A stretch of DNA of 64,000 nt from Chloroflexota bacterium (lineage in GTDB: Bacteria > Chloroflexota > Dehalococcoidia > Tepidiformales > Tepidiformaceae), in the NCBI GenBank assembly GCA_026705605.1, contig JAPPAK010000003.1:62728-126727 (forward strand). The letters run 5' to 3'. How positions within the stretch are numbered: position 1 is the stretch's first letter; the number at the start of each line of letters is the position of its first letter. Positions 24,734 to 31,912 of this stretch are shown here, in pieces. A model generated the notes under the pieces. The model saw only the letters and a program-made list of their open reading frames with translations. It was not told the DNA's origin and ran no database searches. Position numbers and translations under genes: made by a program.

Positions 24734-25840
24734 GTGGCAACCGAACTAGACGATTACGCCATCCACCAGATCATCGAGAACATGGAGCACGTCGAGGGGC
24801 GCAATCCGCGCTGGGTCGACGAGCTCTGGTTCCACATTGGGACGACCGACGGCTCGCTGAGCGTAGCGGGCCACATGGGGGTCTATCCCGCGACCGCCAG
24901 CATGGACGCCGCCGCAAGCGTGGCGTACGGGGGCAAGCAGTACGACGTGCGCTTCGGGCGGCGCGTCGAGGGTGACCGCGACCGCCGCGAGGTCGGCGGC
25001 ATCAGCGCCGAGATCGTCGATCCGTTCCGGTCATGGCGCTTCACGCTGGAGCCTGCCGAGGGCCAGGCGATCAGCTTCGACCTGGAGTTCTCGTCGGAAC
25101 TGCAGCCGATGGAGGTCGCGGGACCGGTCCAGCACCGCCGCGACGGGCGCCAGGTGATCTGGGACCTGTACCAGTACTCGCAGGCGGGCAGCGCCAGCGG
25201 CAGCGTGACCGTCGAGGGCGAGACGATCGCCGTCGACGGGGCGGTTGGCTTCCGCGAGCGTTCGTGGGGGGTGCGGCCCGTATTCGGGCAGGTGCCCCAC
25301 CTGGGGCGGCCGCCGAGCTCGATCGGCAGCCGCTCGTTCTGGATGGCGGCGACAGCCGGACCGCTCTCCGGGTGGGTCTGGCAGATCGAGCCGGAAGGTG
25401 GTTCGAACGCGACCGGCGGGCTGGGGGACGACACGGGCGCGACGCGGCTCGACGGCTGCCTCGCGGGTCCGCACGACGAGGGAGAGCCGCTCCGCATCAG
25501 CAGCGCCGACCTGAACCTCCAGTTCGAGATGGACGGCAAGCGGCTCAAGGGCGGCAGCGCCTCCCTCCTGGACCGGGACGGTGGGACGCACGAGCTCAGC
25601 CTGAAGCCTCTCACGACGATCTACGCGAAGGGGCTCGGGTACGGACACCCGGACTTCCGCCACATCGAATACAAGGACGGCGTCGCCCAGAGCGAGACGC
25701 ATGACACCAGCGATACGGCGACGGTCGCGGGGCTGCTCGACAACGATTCCGGCCACATCAACCCGTTCGCGATCGAGCACTTCTGCGAGATCGCGGCGGG
25801 GGAGCAGACCGCGTACGGCGTGGTCCGCCTGAGCATCTAG
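24734..25840 (+). CDS. Unknown protein, paralogue A of an adjacent pair
   Basis: 368 residues from the GTG at 24734 (AAGGGG five bases upstream). Soluble-looking, with no signal peptide and many beta-type segments. It shares with the next gene an N-terminal H-x-I/T-x..P-R-x-V-D-x-x-W-F pattern, an RFTLxP strand, a DG..V...WGxR block and a C-terminal GxGYGxPxF motif. I believe both belong to the DUF7064/DUF7065-type family, which resembles hydroxyneurosporene-synthase-like beta folds; this is from memory. Enzymatic role unknown. The location between a beta-oxidation pair and an SDR suggests a lipid or terpenoid-like substrate. Confidence 0.75.
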   Translation: MATELDDYAIHQIIENMEHVEGRNPRWVDELWFHIGTTDGSLSVAGHMGVYPATASMDAAASVAYGGKQYDVRFGRRVEGDRDRREVGGISAEIVDPFRSWRFTLEPAEGQAISFDLEFSSELQPMEVAGPVQHRRDGRQVIWDLYQYSQAGSASGSVTVEGETIAVDGAVGFRERSWGVRPVFGQVPHLGRPPSSIGSRSFWMAATAGPLSGWVWQIEPEGGSNATGGLGDDTGATRLDGCLAGPHDEGEPLRISSADLNLQFEMDGKRLKGGSASLLDRDGGTHELSLKPLTTIYAKGLGYGHPDFRHIEYKDGVAQSETHDTSDTATVAGLLDNDSGHINPFAIEHFCEIAAGEQTAYGVVRLSI

Positions 25841-25857
25841 GGATTGGGGGAAGAACG

Positions 25858-27033
25858 ATGACGATGCTGACCGAGCTGGACGAACATTTCTATCACCAGA
25901 CACCGAGCCCCGTGGACTCGCTCCGGGACACGGACCCGCGCTACGTGGACCAGCACTGGTTCCAGTGCATGGACGTCGAAGGACGCTGGATCGTGGGCGC
26001 CAACTGGCCGGTCTGGCCCAATACCGGGCTGATCGAGAACGGCCAGATCATTGTTCACGGCGATACGCAGTACAACCTGCGCTATTCGAGCACGATCGAG
26101 CGCGACGGCTACAAGTCGGCGCGCACCAACCAGAAGGTCGGACCGGCCTCGATGGAAGTCATCGAGCCGCTGCGGAAGGCGCGCTTCACGCTCTCGCCCG
26201 AGAACCACTGGGGCATCAGCTACGACCTGACGATGGACACGTTCCTGCGTCCCGTGCAGACGCGCACGCCGATCGCGTTCGCGGGCTCACCGACGCTGCC
26301 CGGTGTGCTGCCCTACTTCGAGATCATGGGGCGCTGGACGGGCGAGCTGAACGTCGACGGGACGACGTACGAGGTGAACCACGAGAACACCTGGGGCCAG
26401 CGCGACCGTTGCTGGGCCAGCCTCGGCGGCGAGCGGTGGCAGGGCTGGACGGGTCCGTCGCCGGGCGGCGCGCACGTCTCGCCCCGGGGGCCGGGACGCA
26501 TTCACTGGCACAGCCACATCCAGTTCGACGACATCGGCTTCTGGTGGTGGATGGACGAGTTCATGGGGAAGCCGCGTCTCGGCGGCACCCTCTCGGACAA
26601 CCGCGGCAGCCACTTCGATGGGGCGGTGACTTGGCGGATGGACGACCCGCGCCAGGAGATTCGCATCGTCGACTTCACGAACATCGACATCGTGGCGCAG
26701 GCAGGGACGAAGAAGTTCCAGGAAGCGCAGATCACACTCATCGACGAGTTCGGCACGGAGTACGACCTCGAGTTCGAAATCATCAAGCCGAACTCCACCC
26801 GCCACATCCGGGGCGAGGGCTACGGCCAGCCGCGCTTCCTCGGGGGCTGGCAGGGCGACTGGCACGAGGAGTACGACAAGTACGACCTGAGCGACTACTC
26901 GACGTACGACAGCTTCGCGCACCAGCTCTGGGACGGGGAGCACGCCGTTCGCTGCCGCTTCAACGGCCGCGAGGGCATCGGCCACATGGAGATGAGCGGA
27001 ACGCCGCCGCTTCCCCAGTGGGGCTTCGAGTAG
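25858..27033 (+). CDS. Unknown protein, paralogue B of an adjacent pair
   Basis: 391 residues with a GGGGAAG ribosome site. It is the second member of the pair, aromatic- and Trp-rich (for example DQHWFQCMDVEG and FWWWMDEFMGKPRLGG), with the shared ENTWGQRDRCWASLGGE-type block and a GEGYGQPRFLGGWQGDWHEEYD C-terminal motif in which GxGYGxPxF is common to both. No transmembrane or signal sequence. It follows paralogue A by 17 bp and precedes the SDR by 25 bp, so the three look like one operon. Function not assigned. Confidence 0.75.
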   Translation: MTMLTELDEHFYHQTPSPVDSLRDTDPRYVDQHWFQCMDVEGRWIVGANWPVWPNTGLIENGQIIVHGDTQYNLRYSSTIERDGYKSARTNQKVGPASMEVIEPLRKARFTLSPENHWGISYDLTMDTFLRPVQTRTPIAFAGSPTLPGVLPYFEIMGRWTGELNVDGTTYEVNHENTWGQRDRCWASLGGERWQGWTGPSPGGAHVSPRGPGRIHWHSHIQFDDIGFWWWMDEFMGKPRLGGTLSDNRGSHFDGAVTWRMDDPRQEIRIVDFTNIDIVAQAGTKKFQEAQITLIDEFGTEYDLEFEIIKPNSTRHIRGEGYGQPRFLGGWQGDWHEEYDKYDLSDYSTYDSFAHQLWDGEHAVRCRFNGREGIGHMEMSGTPPLPQWGFE

Positions 27034-27058
27034 TGCGGCGGCCCGGGGCCAGGGCCGC

Positions 27059-27820
27059 ATGAGCGCGTCGTTCGAGGGGAAGGCGATCATCGTCACGGGG
27101 GCGGCCTCGGGGATGGGCCGGGGCGTGGCCGAGCTGCTCGCGGAACGGGGCGCCCGCGTGGCGATCGTCGACCCGGCGGCGGAGGGGCTCGCGGAGACGG
27201 AGCGGACGCTGCGTGAGGCGAGCCGCGAGGTCATCGCCGAGCCCATCAGCGTGGCCGACCCCGAGGCCGTCGAGCGGCTGGTCGCGCAGGTGCGCTCCGC
27301 CTGGGGCGGCATCGACGGGCTGGTGCACTGCGGGGCGATCCTTCGCTACGCGGGCTCCCTCGAAACCGACCTGGAAACGTGGCGCGAGGTCATCGACGTG
27401 AACCTGACGGGCACGTTCGTCGTCGGGCACGCGGTGGCGACCTCGATGGTCGAGGACGGCCGCAAGGGCGGCATCGTCAACATCGCCTCGGTGGCGGCGG
27501 TGCTGGGCCTCCCGAACCTGGCCGCCTACTCCGCCTCGAAGGGCGGGGTGGCGGCGCTGTCGCGCTCGATGGCGATCGAGTTGCTCCCGCACGGCATACG
27601 GGTGAACTACATCTGCCCGGGGTTCGTCGAGAGCGGCATGACGGAGGACATCCTCGAAGAAGAGGGGGCGCGCGAGCGCATGGCCGAGCAGACGGCGACC
27701 GGCGCCATCTGCAGCCCGCGCGATATCGCGGAGGCGTGCGCGTTCCTGCTGAGCGAGGAGAGCGCCGGATACGTCATCGGCAACGGGCTGATGGTCGATT
27801 CGGGAGTCACCATCCGCTAG
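27059..27820 (+). CDS. Short-chain dehydrogenase/reductase (second)
   Basis: 253-residue classical SDR. It has TGAASGMGRG, an acidic VDPAAEG after strand two that suggests NAD preference, HCGAI in place of NNAG, the Ser in NIASVAAV and YSASKGG with the catalytic Tyr and Lys, then CPGFVES and a C-terminal GNGLMVDSG as in FabG-type proteins. Likely oxidises a hydroxyl group of the substrate handled by the neighbouring pair. Start is the ATG at 27059. Confidence 0.86.
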   Translation: MSASFEGKAIIVTGAASGMGRGVAELLAERGARVAIVDPAAEGLAETERTLREASREVIAEPISVADPEAVERLVAQVRSAWGGIDGLVHCGAILRYAGSLETDLETWREVIDVNLTGTFVVGHAVATSMVEDGRKGGIVNIASVAAVLGLPNLAAYSASKGGVAALSRSMAIELLPHGIRVNYICPGFVESGMTEDILEEEGARERMAEQTATGAICSPRDIAEACAFLLSEESAGYVIGNGLMVDSGVTIR

Positions 27821-27855
27821 CATCCGTTGCCTCAGTACGCACCAGGGGGACAGCG

Positions 27856-28305
27856 ATGGGCATCCGCGGAGTGGGCCACACGTCGATCACGGTGCGCGAT
27901 CTCGATCGCGCGGTCGCCTTCTACGAGCTGCTCGGGTTCGAGGACACGGGGACACGTCTGCACCTCGATAACGAGTTCATCGAGAGGCTGCAGGCCATTC
28001 CCGGGGCAGACATCACGGCCGCCGTGCTGCGCCTGAACGACTACTCGCTCGAGGTCATCAAATACGACGCGCCTACGGGCTACGACCACAACCCGCTGCG
28101 CACGTCGGACGTGGGCGGCTTCCACATCTGCCTGATGGTGGACTCAGCGGACGACGAGTACGCGCGTCTGAAGGCGGCGGGCATGGAGTTCAAGTCCGAG
28201 GTGCTGGACTACGACGGGGGCATCCGCGTGGTGTACGGCTGGGATCCGGACGGGAACACGATCGAGCTGCTATCGCAGGCGTCGGTGCCGGCGAGCGCGG
28301 GCTAG
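27856..28305 (+). CDS. VOC (glyoxalase/bleomycin resistance) superfamily protein
   Basis: 149 residues. It shows paired beta-alpha-beta-beta-beta modules beginning HTSITVRDLDRAVAFYELLGF and later GGFHICLMVDSADDEYARLKAAG, ending in DPDGNTIELL, the usual metal-binding Glu position. VOC proteins include methylmalonyl-CoA epimerases, extradiol dioxygenases and glyoxalases; this one is too generic to assign. It is 35 bp downstream of the SDR with its own start after AGGGGGACAGCG. Its end overlaps the convergent cupin gene by 4 bp. Confidence 0.82.
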   Translation: MGIRGVGHTSITVRDLDRAVAFYELLGFEDTGTRLHLDNEFIERLQAIPGADITAAVLRLNDYSLEVIKYDAPTGYDHNPLRTSDVGGFHICLMVDSADDEYARLKAAGMEFKSEVLDYDGGIRVVYGWDPDGNTIELLSQASVPASAG

Positions 28306-28652
28306 GGCAGGTCGACCTCGATCGCGGAGACCTTGGCGGGACCGTCGCCGGTGTTCGTCCAGGAGTGGAGGGTGTTGTCGCCCTCGATGACGAGGTCGCC
28401 CTCGTAGACGGTGACCGACTCGCCCCCGTCGAGGGCGAACTCAAGCTGGCCCTTGGCGACGTAGACGTAGACGTCGCAGTGGACGGCGTGCCAGCCGGTC
28501 GTCTGGCCCGGCTCGAACTCGACGATGAGCCAGCGCCCGTCGATGCCGGCGGGCACTTCGAAGTCGTGGGCGCGGGCGGCGGGAAGCTCGCGGTTCTCGG
28601 CGATGACCGCCTTGCCGGCGGCGTTGTTTCGGGTACGGACGAACTTGCTCAT
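28302..28652 (-). CDS. Cupin-domain protein
   Basis: 116 residues, single small beta-barrel. A cupin-type W-H-A-V-H-C-D-V-Y-V-Y-VAKGQLEF block and a later GDLVIEGDNTLHSWTNTGDGP block give His/Glu candidates for metal binding. Start chosen at 28652, where an ATGA overlap with the upstream 67-codon gene couples the two. No substrate can be named. Confidence 0.78.
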   Translation of the reverse strand: MSKFVRTRNNAAGKAVIAENRELPAARAHDFEVPAGIDGRWLIVEFEPGQTTGWHAVHCDVYVYVAKGQLEFALDGGESVTVYEGDLVIEGDNTLHSWTNTGDGPAKVSAIEVDLP

Positions 28653-28852
28653 GCGCGCCGCACCCTTCGCTCGCCCTTGTAGATGATCAGCAGGTAGAGG
28701 CGCTCGCCGCCCGGGGCAAGCTGCATGGAAACGACCTCGTTCGCGATGTGGTCGTTGAGCCACGCGTCCGTGGCCTCGTCGAGGGAGGCAGCGTCATCGG
28801 CGGAGAGGACGGCGGTGTAGAGGTAGCTCGCGCTCGTGTCGATACCGCTCAT
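28649..28852 (-). CDS. Small hypothetical protein coupled to the cupin gene
   Basis: 67 residues: MSGIDTSASYLYTAVLSADD, a helical TDAWLNDHIANEVVSM part and a basic C-terminus (YKGERRVRRA). Not recognised. It is credible because its stop overlaps the cupin start by ATGA and codon third positions are GC-rich. Confidence 0.6.
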   Translation of the reverse strand: MSGIDTSASYLYTAVLSADDAASLDEATDAWLNDHIANEVVSMQLAPGGERLYLLIIYKGERRVRRA

Positions 28853-28898
28853 GGCGCGGGACAGTACGCGCCGGAAGTCCCGTGGGGCAAGGGGGCGG

Positions 28899-28994
28899 CT
28901 ACCAGACCAGGTCGCCGATGATCCAGCCGAGGGCGGCGGCGGCGACGATGACGGGGATGGTGTTGATGAGGAAGTACTGCATCGGCATGGGCAT
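28899..28994 (-). CDS. 31-residue single-pass membrane miniprotein
   Basis: Begins MPMPMQYFLINTIPVIVAAA, continues ALGWIIGDLVW and stops: one hydrophobic helix with almost no other sequence. The ribosome site GGAAGGGGG ends just upstream of the first ATG. A TATAGT lies 22 nt upstream on the same strand. Too short for database-style recognition; it could be a membrane peptide regulating a neighbouring protein. Second ATGs at codons 3 and 5 are alternatives. Confidence 0.45.
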   Translation of the reverse strand: MPMPMQYFLINTIPVIVAAAALGWIIGDLVW

Positions 28995-29015
28995 CCCCCT
29001 TCCGCTCAATTGTTC

Positions 29016-29021
29016 ACTATA
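29016..29021 (-). promoter_or_regulatory. Candidate -10 box, miniprotein gene
   Basis: TATAGT on the minus strand in an AT-rich patch upstream of the 31-codon gene; no good -35. Confidence 0.35.
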
Positions 29022-29060
29022 CATCGTGATTTGGGGGCGGGTCGGGTTCTAGCGCCGCGC

Positions 29061-29066
29061 TAGAAT
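29061..29066 (+). promoter_or_regulatory. Candidate leaderless -10 box in a short inverted repeat, GGR-like gene
   Basis: TAGAAT, 6 nt before the ATG at 29073. Its first bases form the right arm of CTAGCG-CCG-CGCTAG (29049-29063), a possible operator. Confidence 0.45.
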
Positions 29067-29072
29067 CGCGGA

Positions 29073-30242
29073 ATGGGCACGTTTGACGCGATCGTGGTGG
29101 GAGCAGGGCCGGCGGGCAGCACGACGGCCCGCGAGCTGGCCGCATCGGGCGCGCGCGTGCTCGTGGTCGACCGGGCGGAGTGGCCGCGCTACAAGGCCTG
29201 CGGCGGCGGCGTTCCCCTGCGCGCCGAGCGCATGCTGCCCTTCCCCATCGACAGCGTGGTCGAGGATTCGGTGTCGCGCATCGAGATGTCGGCGCGGGGA
29301 AAGATGGCGTTCACGAAACGCTCGCGGGGCCCCTTCGCGCGCATGGTCATGCGCGACCGGTTCGACATGCTGCTGCTGGAGCACGCCCAGCACGCGGGAG
29401 CGGAGCTGCGGACGGGCACGGTCGTGCGGGATCTCGACCTGAACGGGCGCGTCCGCATCCGGGCCGACGGCTTCGAGGCGGAGGCGGAGACGCTCATCTG
29501 CGCGGATGGGGCGCACTCGCCGGTGGGGCGGATGGCGGGGCTGGGTGGCGACCTGGCGGAGTGCGCGGCGTGGGAGGTGGAGGTGCGGGGCCGCCCGCGG
29601 GACGCCTCCGTGGAGGAGGCGACGACGCTCATCGACCTGGGGTACGACCCCTGGGGATACGCCTGGCTCTTCCCAAAGGCGAAGCTGCTCTCGATCGGGA
29701 TCGTGCTGCCGCGCGAGGAGGCGGGGCGGATGAAGGCGCTGGTCGAGCGCTACCTGGAGCGGCTGGGGCTGCGGGATGCGGAGGTCGAGATCGCGCGGGG
29801 GCACAAGATTCGCTTCCGGCGGGGCGGGGAGACGTTGGCGGGGGAGCGCGTGGCGCTCGCGGGGGACTCGGCGGGGCTGGCGGACGAGTTCACGGCGGAG
29901 GGCATCTCCTACGCGATTCACTCGGGGCGGCTGGCGGCGCGGGCGGCGCTGCGGGCGCTCGCGGGCGAGGGCGACCTGCGGAGCTACCAGGACGAGCTGG
30001 AGGACGAGATCCAGCCGGAGTTGGATGCGGCGCGGGCCATCGCCTACATGTTCTACGGGATGCTGAAGCGCGCGCGCCGGCCGTGGATGCTGGCGAGCGA
30101 GTACACGCCCTTCCTGTGGTCGTCGCTGTTCGCGGTGCAGCGTGGCGAGTCGAGCTATGCGCGCGAGGCGAAGCGGGCGGGGCCGCTCACGGCCGTTGCC
30201 AACGCCAGGCTGCGGCGTCGCGACCAGCAGCAGTCACATTGA
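29073..30242 (+). CDS. Geranylgeranyl reductase-family flavoprotein
   Basis: 389-residue p-hydroxybenzoate-hydroxylase-fold flavoprotein with GAGPAGSTTARELA (FAD), WPRYKACGGG (the PxxYxxCGG signature of geranylgeranyl/digeranylgeranyl reductases) and LAGDSAGLADEFTAEGISYAI. The family saturates double bonds of isoprenoid chains, for example menaquinone side chains or lipid isoprenoids. Length is typical. Start is leaderless-like, TAGAAT then six bases. The exact isoprenoid substrate is unknown. Confidence 0.86.
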   Translation: MGTFDAIVVGAGPAGSTTARELAASGARVLVVDRAEWPRYKACGGGVPLRAERMLPFPIDSVVEDSVSRIEMSARGKMAFTKRSRGPFARMVMRDRFDMLLLEHAQHAGAELRTGTVVRDLDLNGRVRIRADGFEAEAETLICADGAHSPVGRMAGLGGDLAECAAWEVEVRGRPRDASVEEATTLIDLGYDPWGYAWLFPKAKLLSIGIVLPREEAGRMKALVERYLERLGLRDAEVEIARGHKIRFRRGGETLAGERVALAGDSAGLADEFTAEGISYAIHSGRLAARAALRALAGEGDLRSYQDELEDEIQPELDAARAIAYMFYGMLKRARRPWMLASEYTPFLWSSLFAVQRGESSYAREAKRAGPLTAVANARLRRRDQQQSH

Positions 30243-30267
30243 TCAGGGGACGGCGCAGCCGTACGCT

Positions 30268-30306
30268 CGCTGGCGGAATGATAGCCGGCACGCTTTACCG
30301 CCAGCG
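30268..30306 (+). promoter_or_regulatory. Hairpin in the leader of the Erm-like gene
   Basis: CGCTGGCGG, 21-nt loop, CCGCCAGCG: perfect 9-bp arms, followed by a second hairpin CCGCTC-CCAC-GAGCGG. The roughly 200-bp gap between 30243 and 30440 holds no other gene. Possible attenuator or terminator. Confidence 0.35.
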
Positions 30307-30440
30307 CTAGAGCCGCCGCTCCCACGAGCGGGCTCCGAACGCGCTTCCCGCCCGACGGCTTGGATCGGGCCCAGCTGCCGCCGCATTCCCAAGCTCCCTT
30401 TCGAATAACTCGACACGTTTGCGCGCGGCGGGTACGCGGC

Positions 30441-31229
30441 ATGTCCAGACGTTCACCCCTTGCGACAACGCTCTCCCAGCACCAGCTCCGCGACGACAAC
30501 GTCGCCGAACGCATCGTCACCTCGACCGGCCTGTCGCCACCGGCGCTCGTCTACGAATTCGGAGCGGGCGATGGGATCCTGACGGCGGCCGTCTTGGAAC
30601 GCGCGGGGAGGGTGGTGGCGATCGAGCGGGACCGGCGGCTCTGGCAGAAGTTGCGAGAGCGCTTCGAAGACCAGCCACGGGTGCGGGCCGTGCTGGGAGA
30701 CTTCCGCGACATGCAGCTTCCCCGGCGGGGTGCCTACGAGGTCGTCGCGAACCTGCCCTTCGCGCACACCTCGGAGGCGATGCGGCTGCTGCTGGGAGCG
30801 CGGAACCGGCCGCGATCCATGCACCTGATCCTGGCGCGGGACGCGGCCATGCGGTGGGGCGGGTTCGGGGAGGAGACGCTGGTCTCAGTTCTTGCCAAGC
30901 CGTGGTTCGAGTTCCAGGTGACGCTGGCGCTGCGGCGGCGGGACTTCACACCGCCGCCACGCACCGACTGCGTCCTGCTCACGGCCCGGCAGCGCGCGCA
31001 TCCACTCGTCGCGGCCTCCGAGGCGAGCGGGTGGGAGGAGTTCGTGCGCCAGGGCTTCTCCCGGGGCCGGGCGAGCGTGCGCCGAAACCTGTCGGGGATG
31101 CTCGGTTACGACCAGTTCAAGCGAACCGCCCGAGCGCTCGGGATCGAGCGCGACGCACGACCGGGGGTCGTTTCGTTCGAGCAGTGGCTCGGGCTGTGGC
31201 GCGCGGCCAACCGGAACGGACGTCGATGA
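30441..31229 (+). CDS. Erm/KsgA-family rRNA adenine N6-methyltransferase-like
   Basis: 262 residues. N-terminal SQHQLRDDNVAERIV matches the SQNFL/SQHFL start of Erm and KsgA. It has YEFGAGDGILT (SAM motif), VVAIERD (acidic loop) and VVANLPFAHTSEA with NLPF at 104-107, the catalytic N-[IL]-P-[FY] motif for adenine N6. The C-terminal part (PPPRTDCVLLT, FSRGRASVRRNLSGMLG) resembles Erm more than KsgA. Erm enzymes dimethylate A2058 of 23S rRNA and block macrolide-lincosamide-streptogramin binding; a housekeeping KsgA role is possible. Start chosen at ATG 30441, 27 codons into the longer frame. Confidence 0.8.
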   Translation: MSRRSPLATTLSQHQLRDDNVAERIVTSTGLSPPALVYEFGAGDGILTAAVLERAGRVVAIERDRRLWQKLRERFEDQPRVRAVLGDFRDMQLPRRGAYEVVANLPFAHTSEAMRLLLGARNRPRSMHLILARDAAMRWGGFGEETLVSVLAKPWFEFQVTLALRRRDFTPPPRTDCVLLTARQRAHPLVAASEASGWEEFVRQGFSRGRASVRRNLSGMLGYDQFKRTARALGIERDARPGVVSFEQWLGLWRAANRNGRR

Positions 31230-31314
31230 TGGCCGGCGCCTTTACGGGCGTGGCCTTGCCGCAGTCGCGGGAGCGCCCGTAGGCTGGGGTGACACCCTTT
31301 CTGGAGTTCAGCGG

Positions 31315-31908
31315 ATGTCCCAGAGCGCGACGCGCGAAGTGCGGCCCGACGGCAGGCTCCGGCTCCCGCCCGGCCAGCGCCTCACGGCCGGCTGGCCGGT
31401 GCTCCACTACGGCGCCATCCCGAGGCTCGACACGGAGACGTGGCGCTTCCACGTGTGGGGACTCGTCGAAGAGGAGCGCAAGTTCACCTGGGACGAGTTC
31501 AACGCCCTCGGCAACACGACCGACACGAGCGACATCCACTGCGTGACGACGTGGAGCAAGTACGACAACAACTGGGAGGGCGTTCCCTTCCGCGCGCTGT
31601 ACGACGCGGTGAAGGTGAAGCCCGAGGCGAAAGTCGTGATGGTCCACAGCTACGGCGGCTACACGACGAACGTGCCGCTCGAGGACCTGCTGGCGGAGGG
31701 GGTGCTGTTCGCGCGAAGCCACGACGGCGAGCCGCTCACGAAGGAGCACGGCTGGCCCATACGCCTGGTGGTCCCGCATCTCTACTTCTGGAAGAGCGCG
31801 AAGTGGATCGGCGGCATGCAGTTCATCGACCAGGACCGGCCCGGCTTCTGGGAGATGTACGGGTACCACATGTACGGCGACCCGTGGAAGGAACAGCGCT
31901 ACTCCTAG
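31315..31908 (+). CDS. Sulfite-oxidase-fold molybdopterin protein (YedY/MsrP-like), soluble
   Basis: 197 residues with the oxidoreductase molybdopterin-binding fold: LPPGQRLTAGWPVLHYGAIP, TWDEFNALGNT, and the molybdenum-ligand Cys76 in DIHCVTTWSKYDNNWEG, then LVVPHLYFWKSAKWIGGMQF. No signal peptide or dimerisation domain is present, making this a minimal catalytic domain. Related enzymes oxidise sulfite or reduce sulfoxides or nitrate. GGAG ribosome site. Its need for molybdenum cofactor connects it to modABC, moeA and mogA in the window. Confidence 0.86.
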   Translation: MSQSATREVRPDGRLRLPPGQRLTAGWPVLHYGAIPRLDTETWRFHVWGLVEEERKFTWDEFNALGNTTDTSDIHCVTTWSKYDNNWEGVPFRALYDAVKVKPEAKVVMVHSYGGYTTNVPLEDLLAEGVLFARSHDGEPLTKEHGWPIRLVVPHLYFWKSAKWIGGMQFIDQDRPGFWEMYGYHMYGDPWKEQRYS

Positions 31909-31912
31909 CGCC

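Noticed and set aside
27379..27850. Fusion of a long open frame to the VOC gene
   Set aside because: The upstream part is the shifted frame of the SDR gene; the VOC start with its own ribosome site is at 27856.
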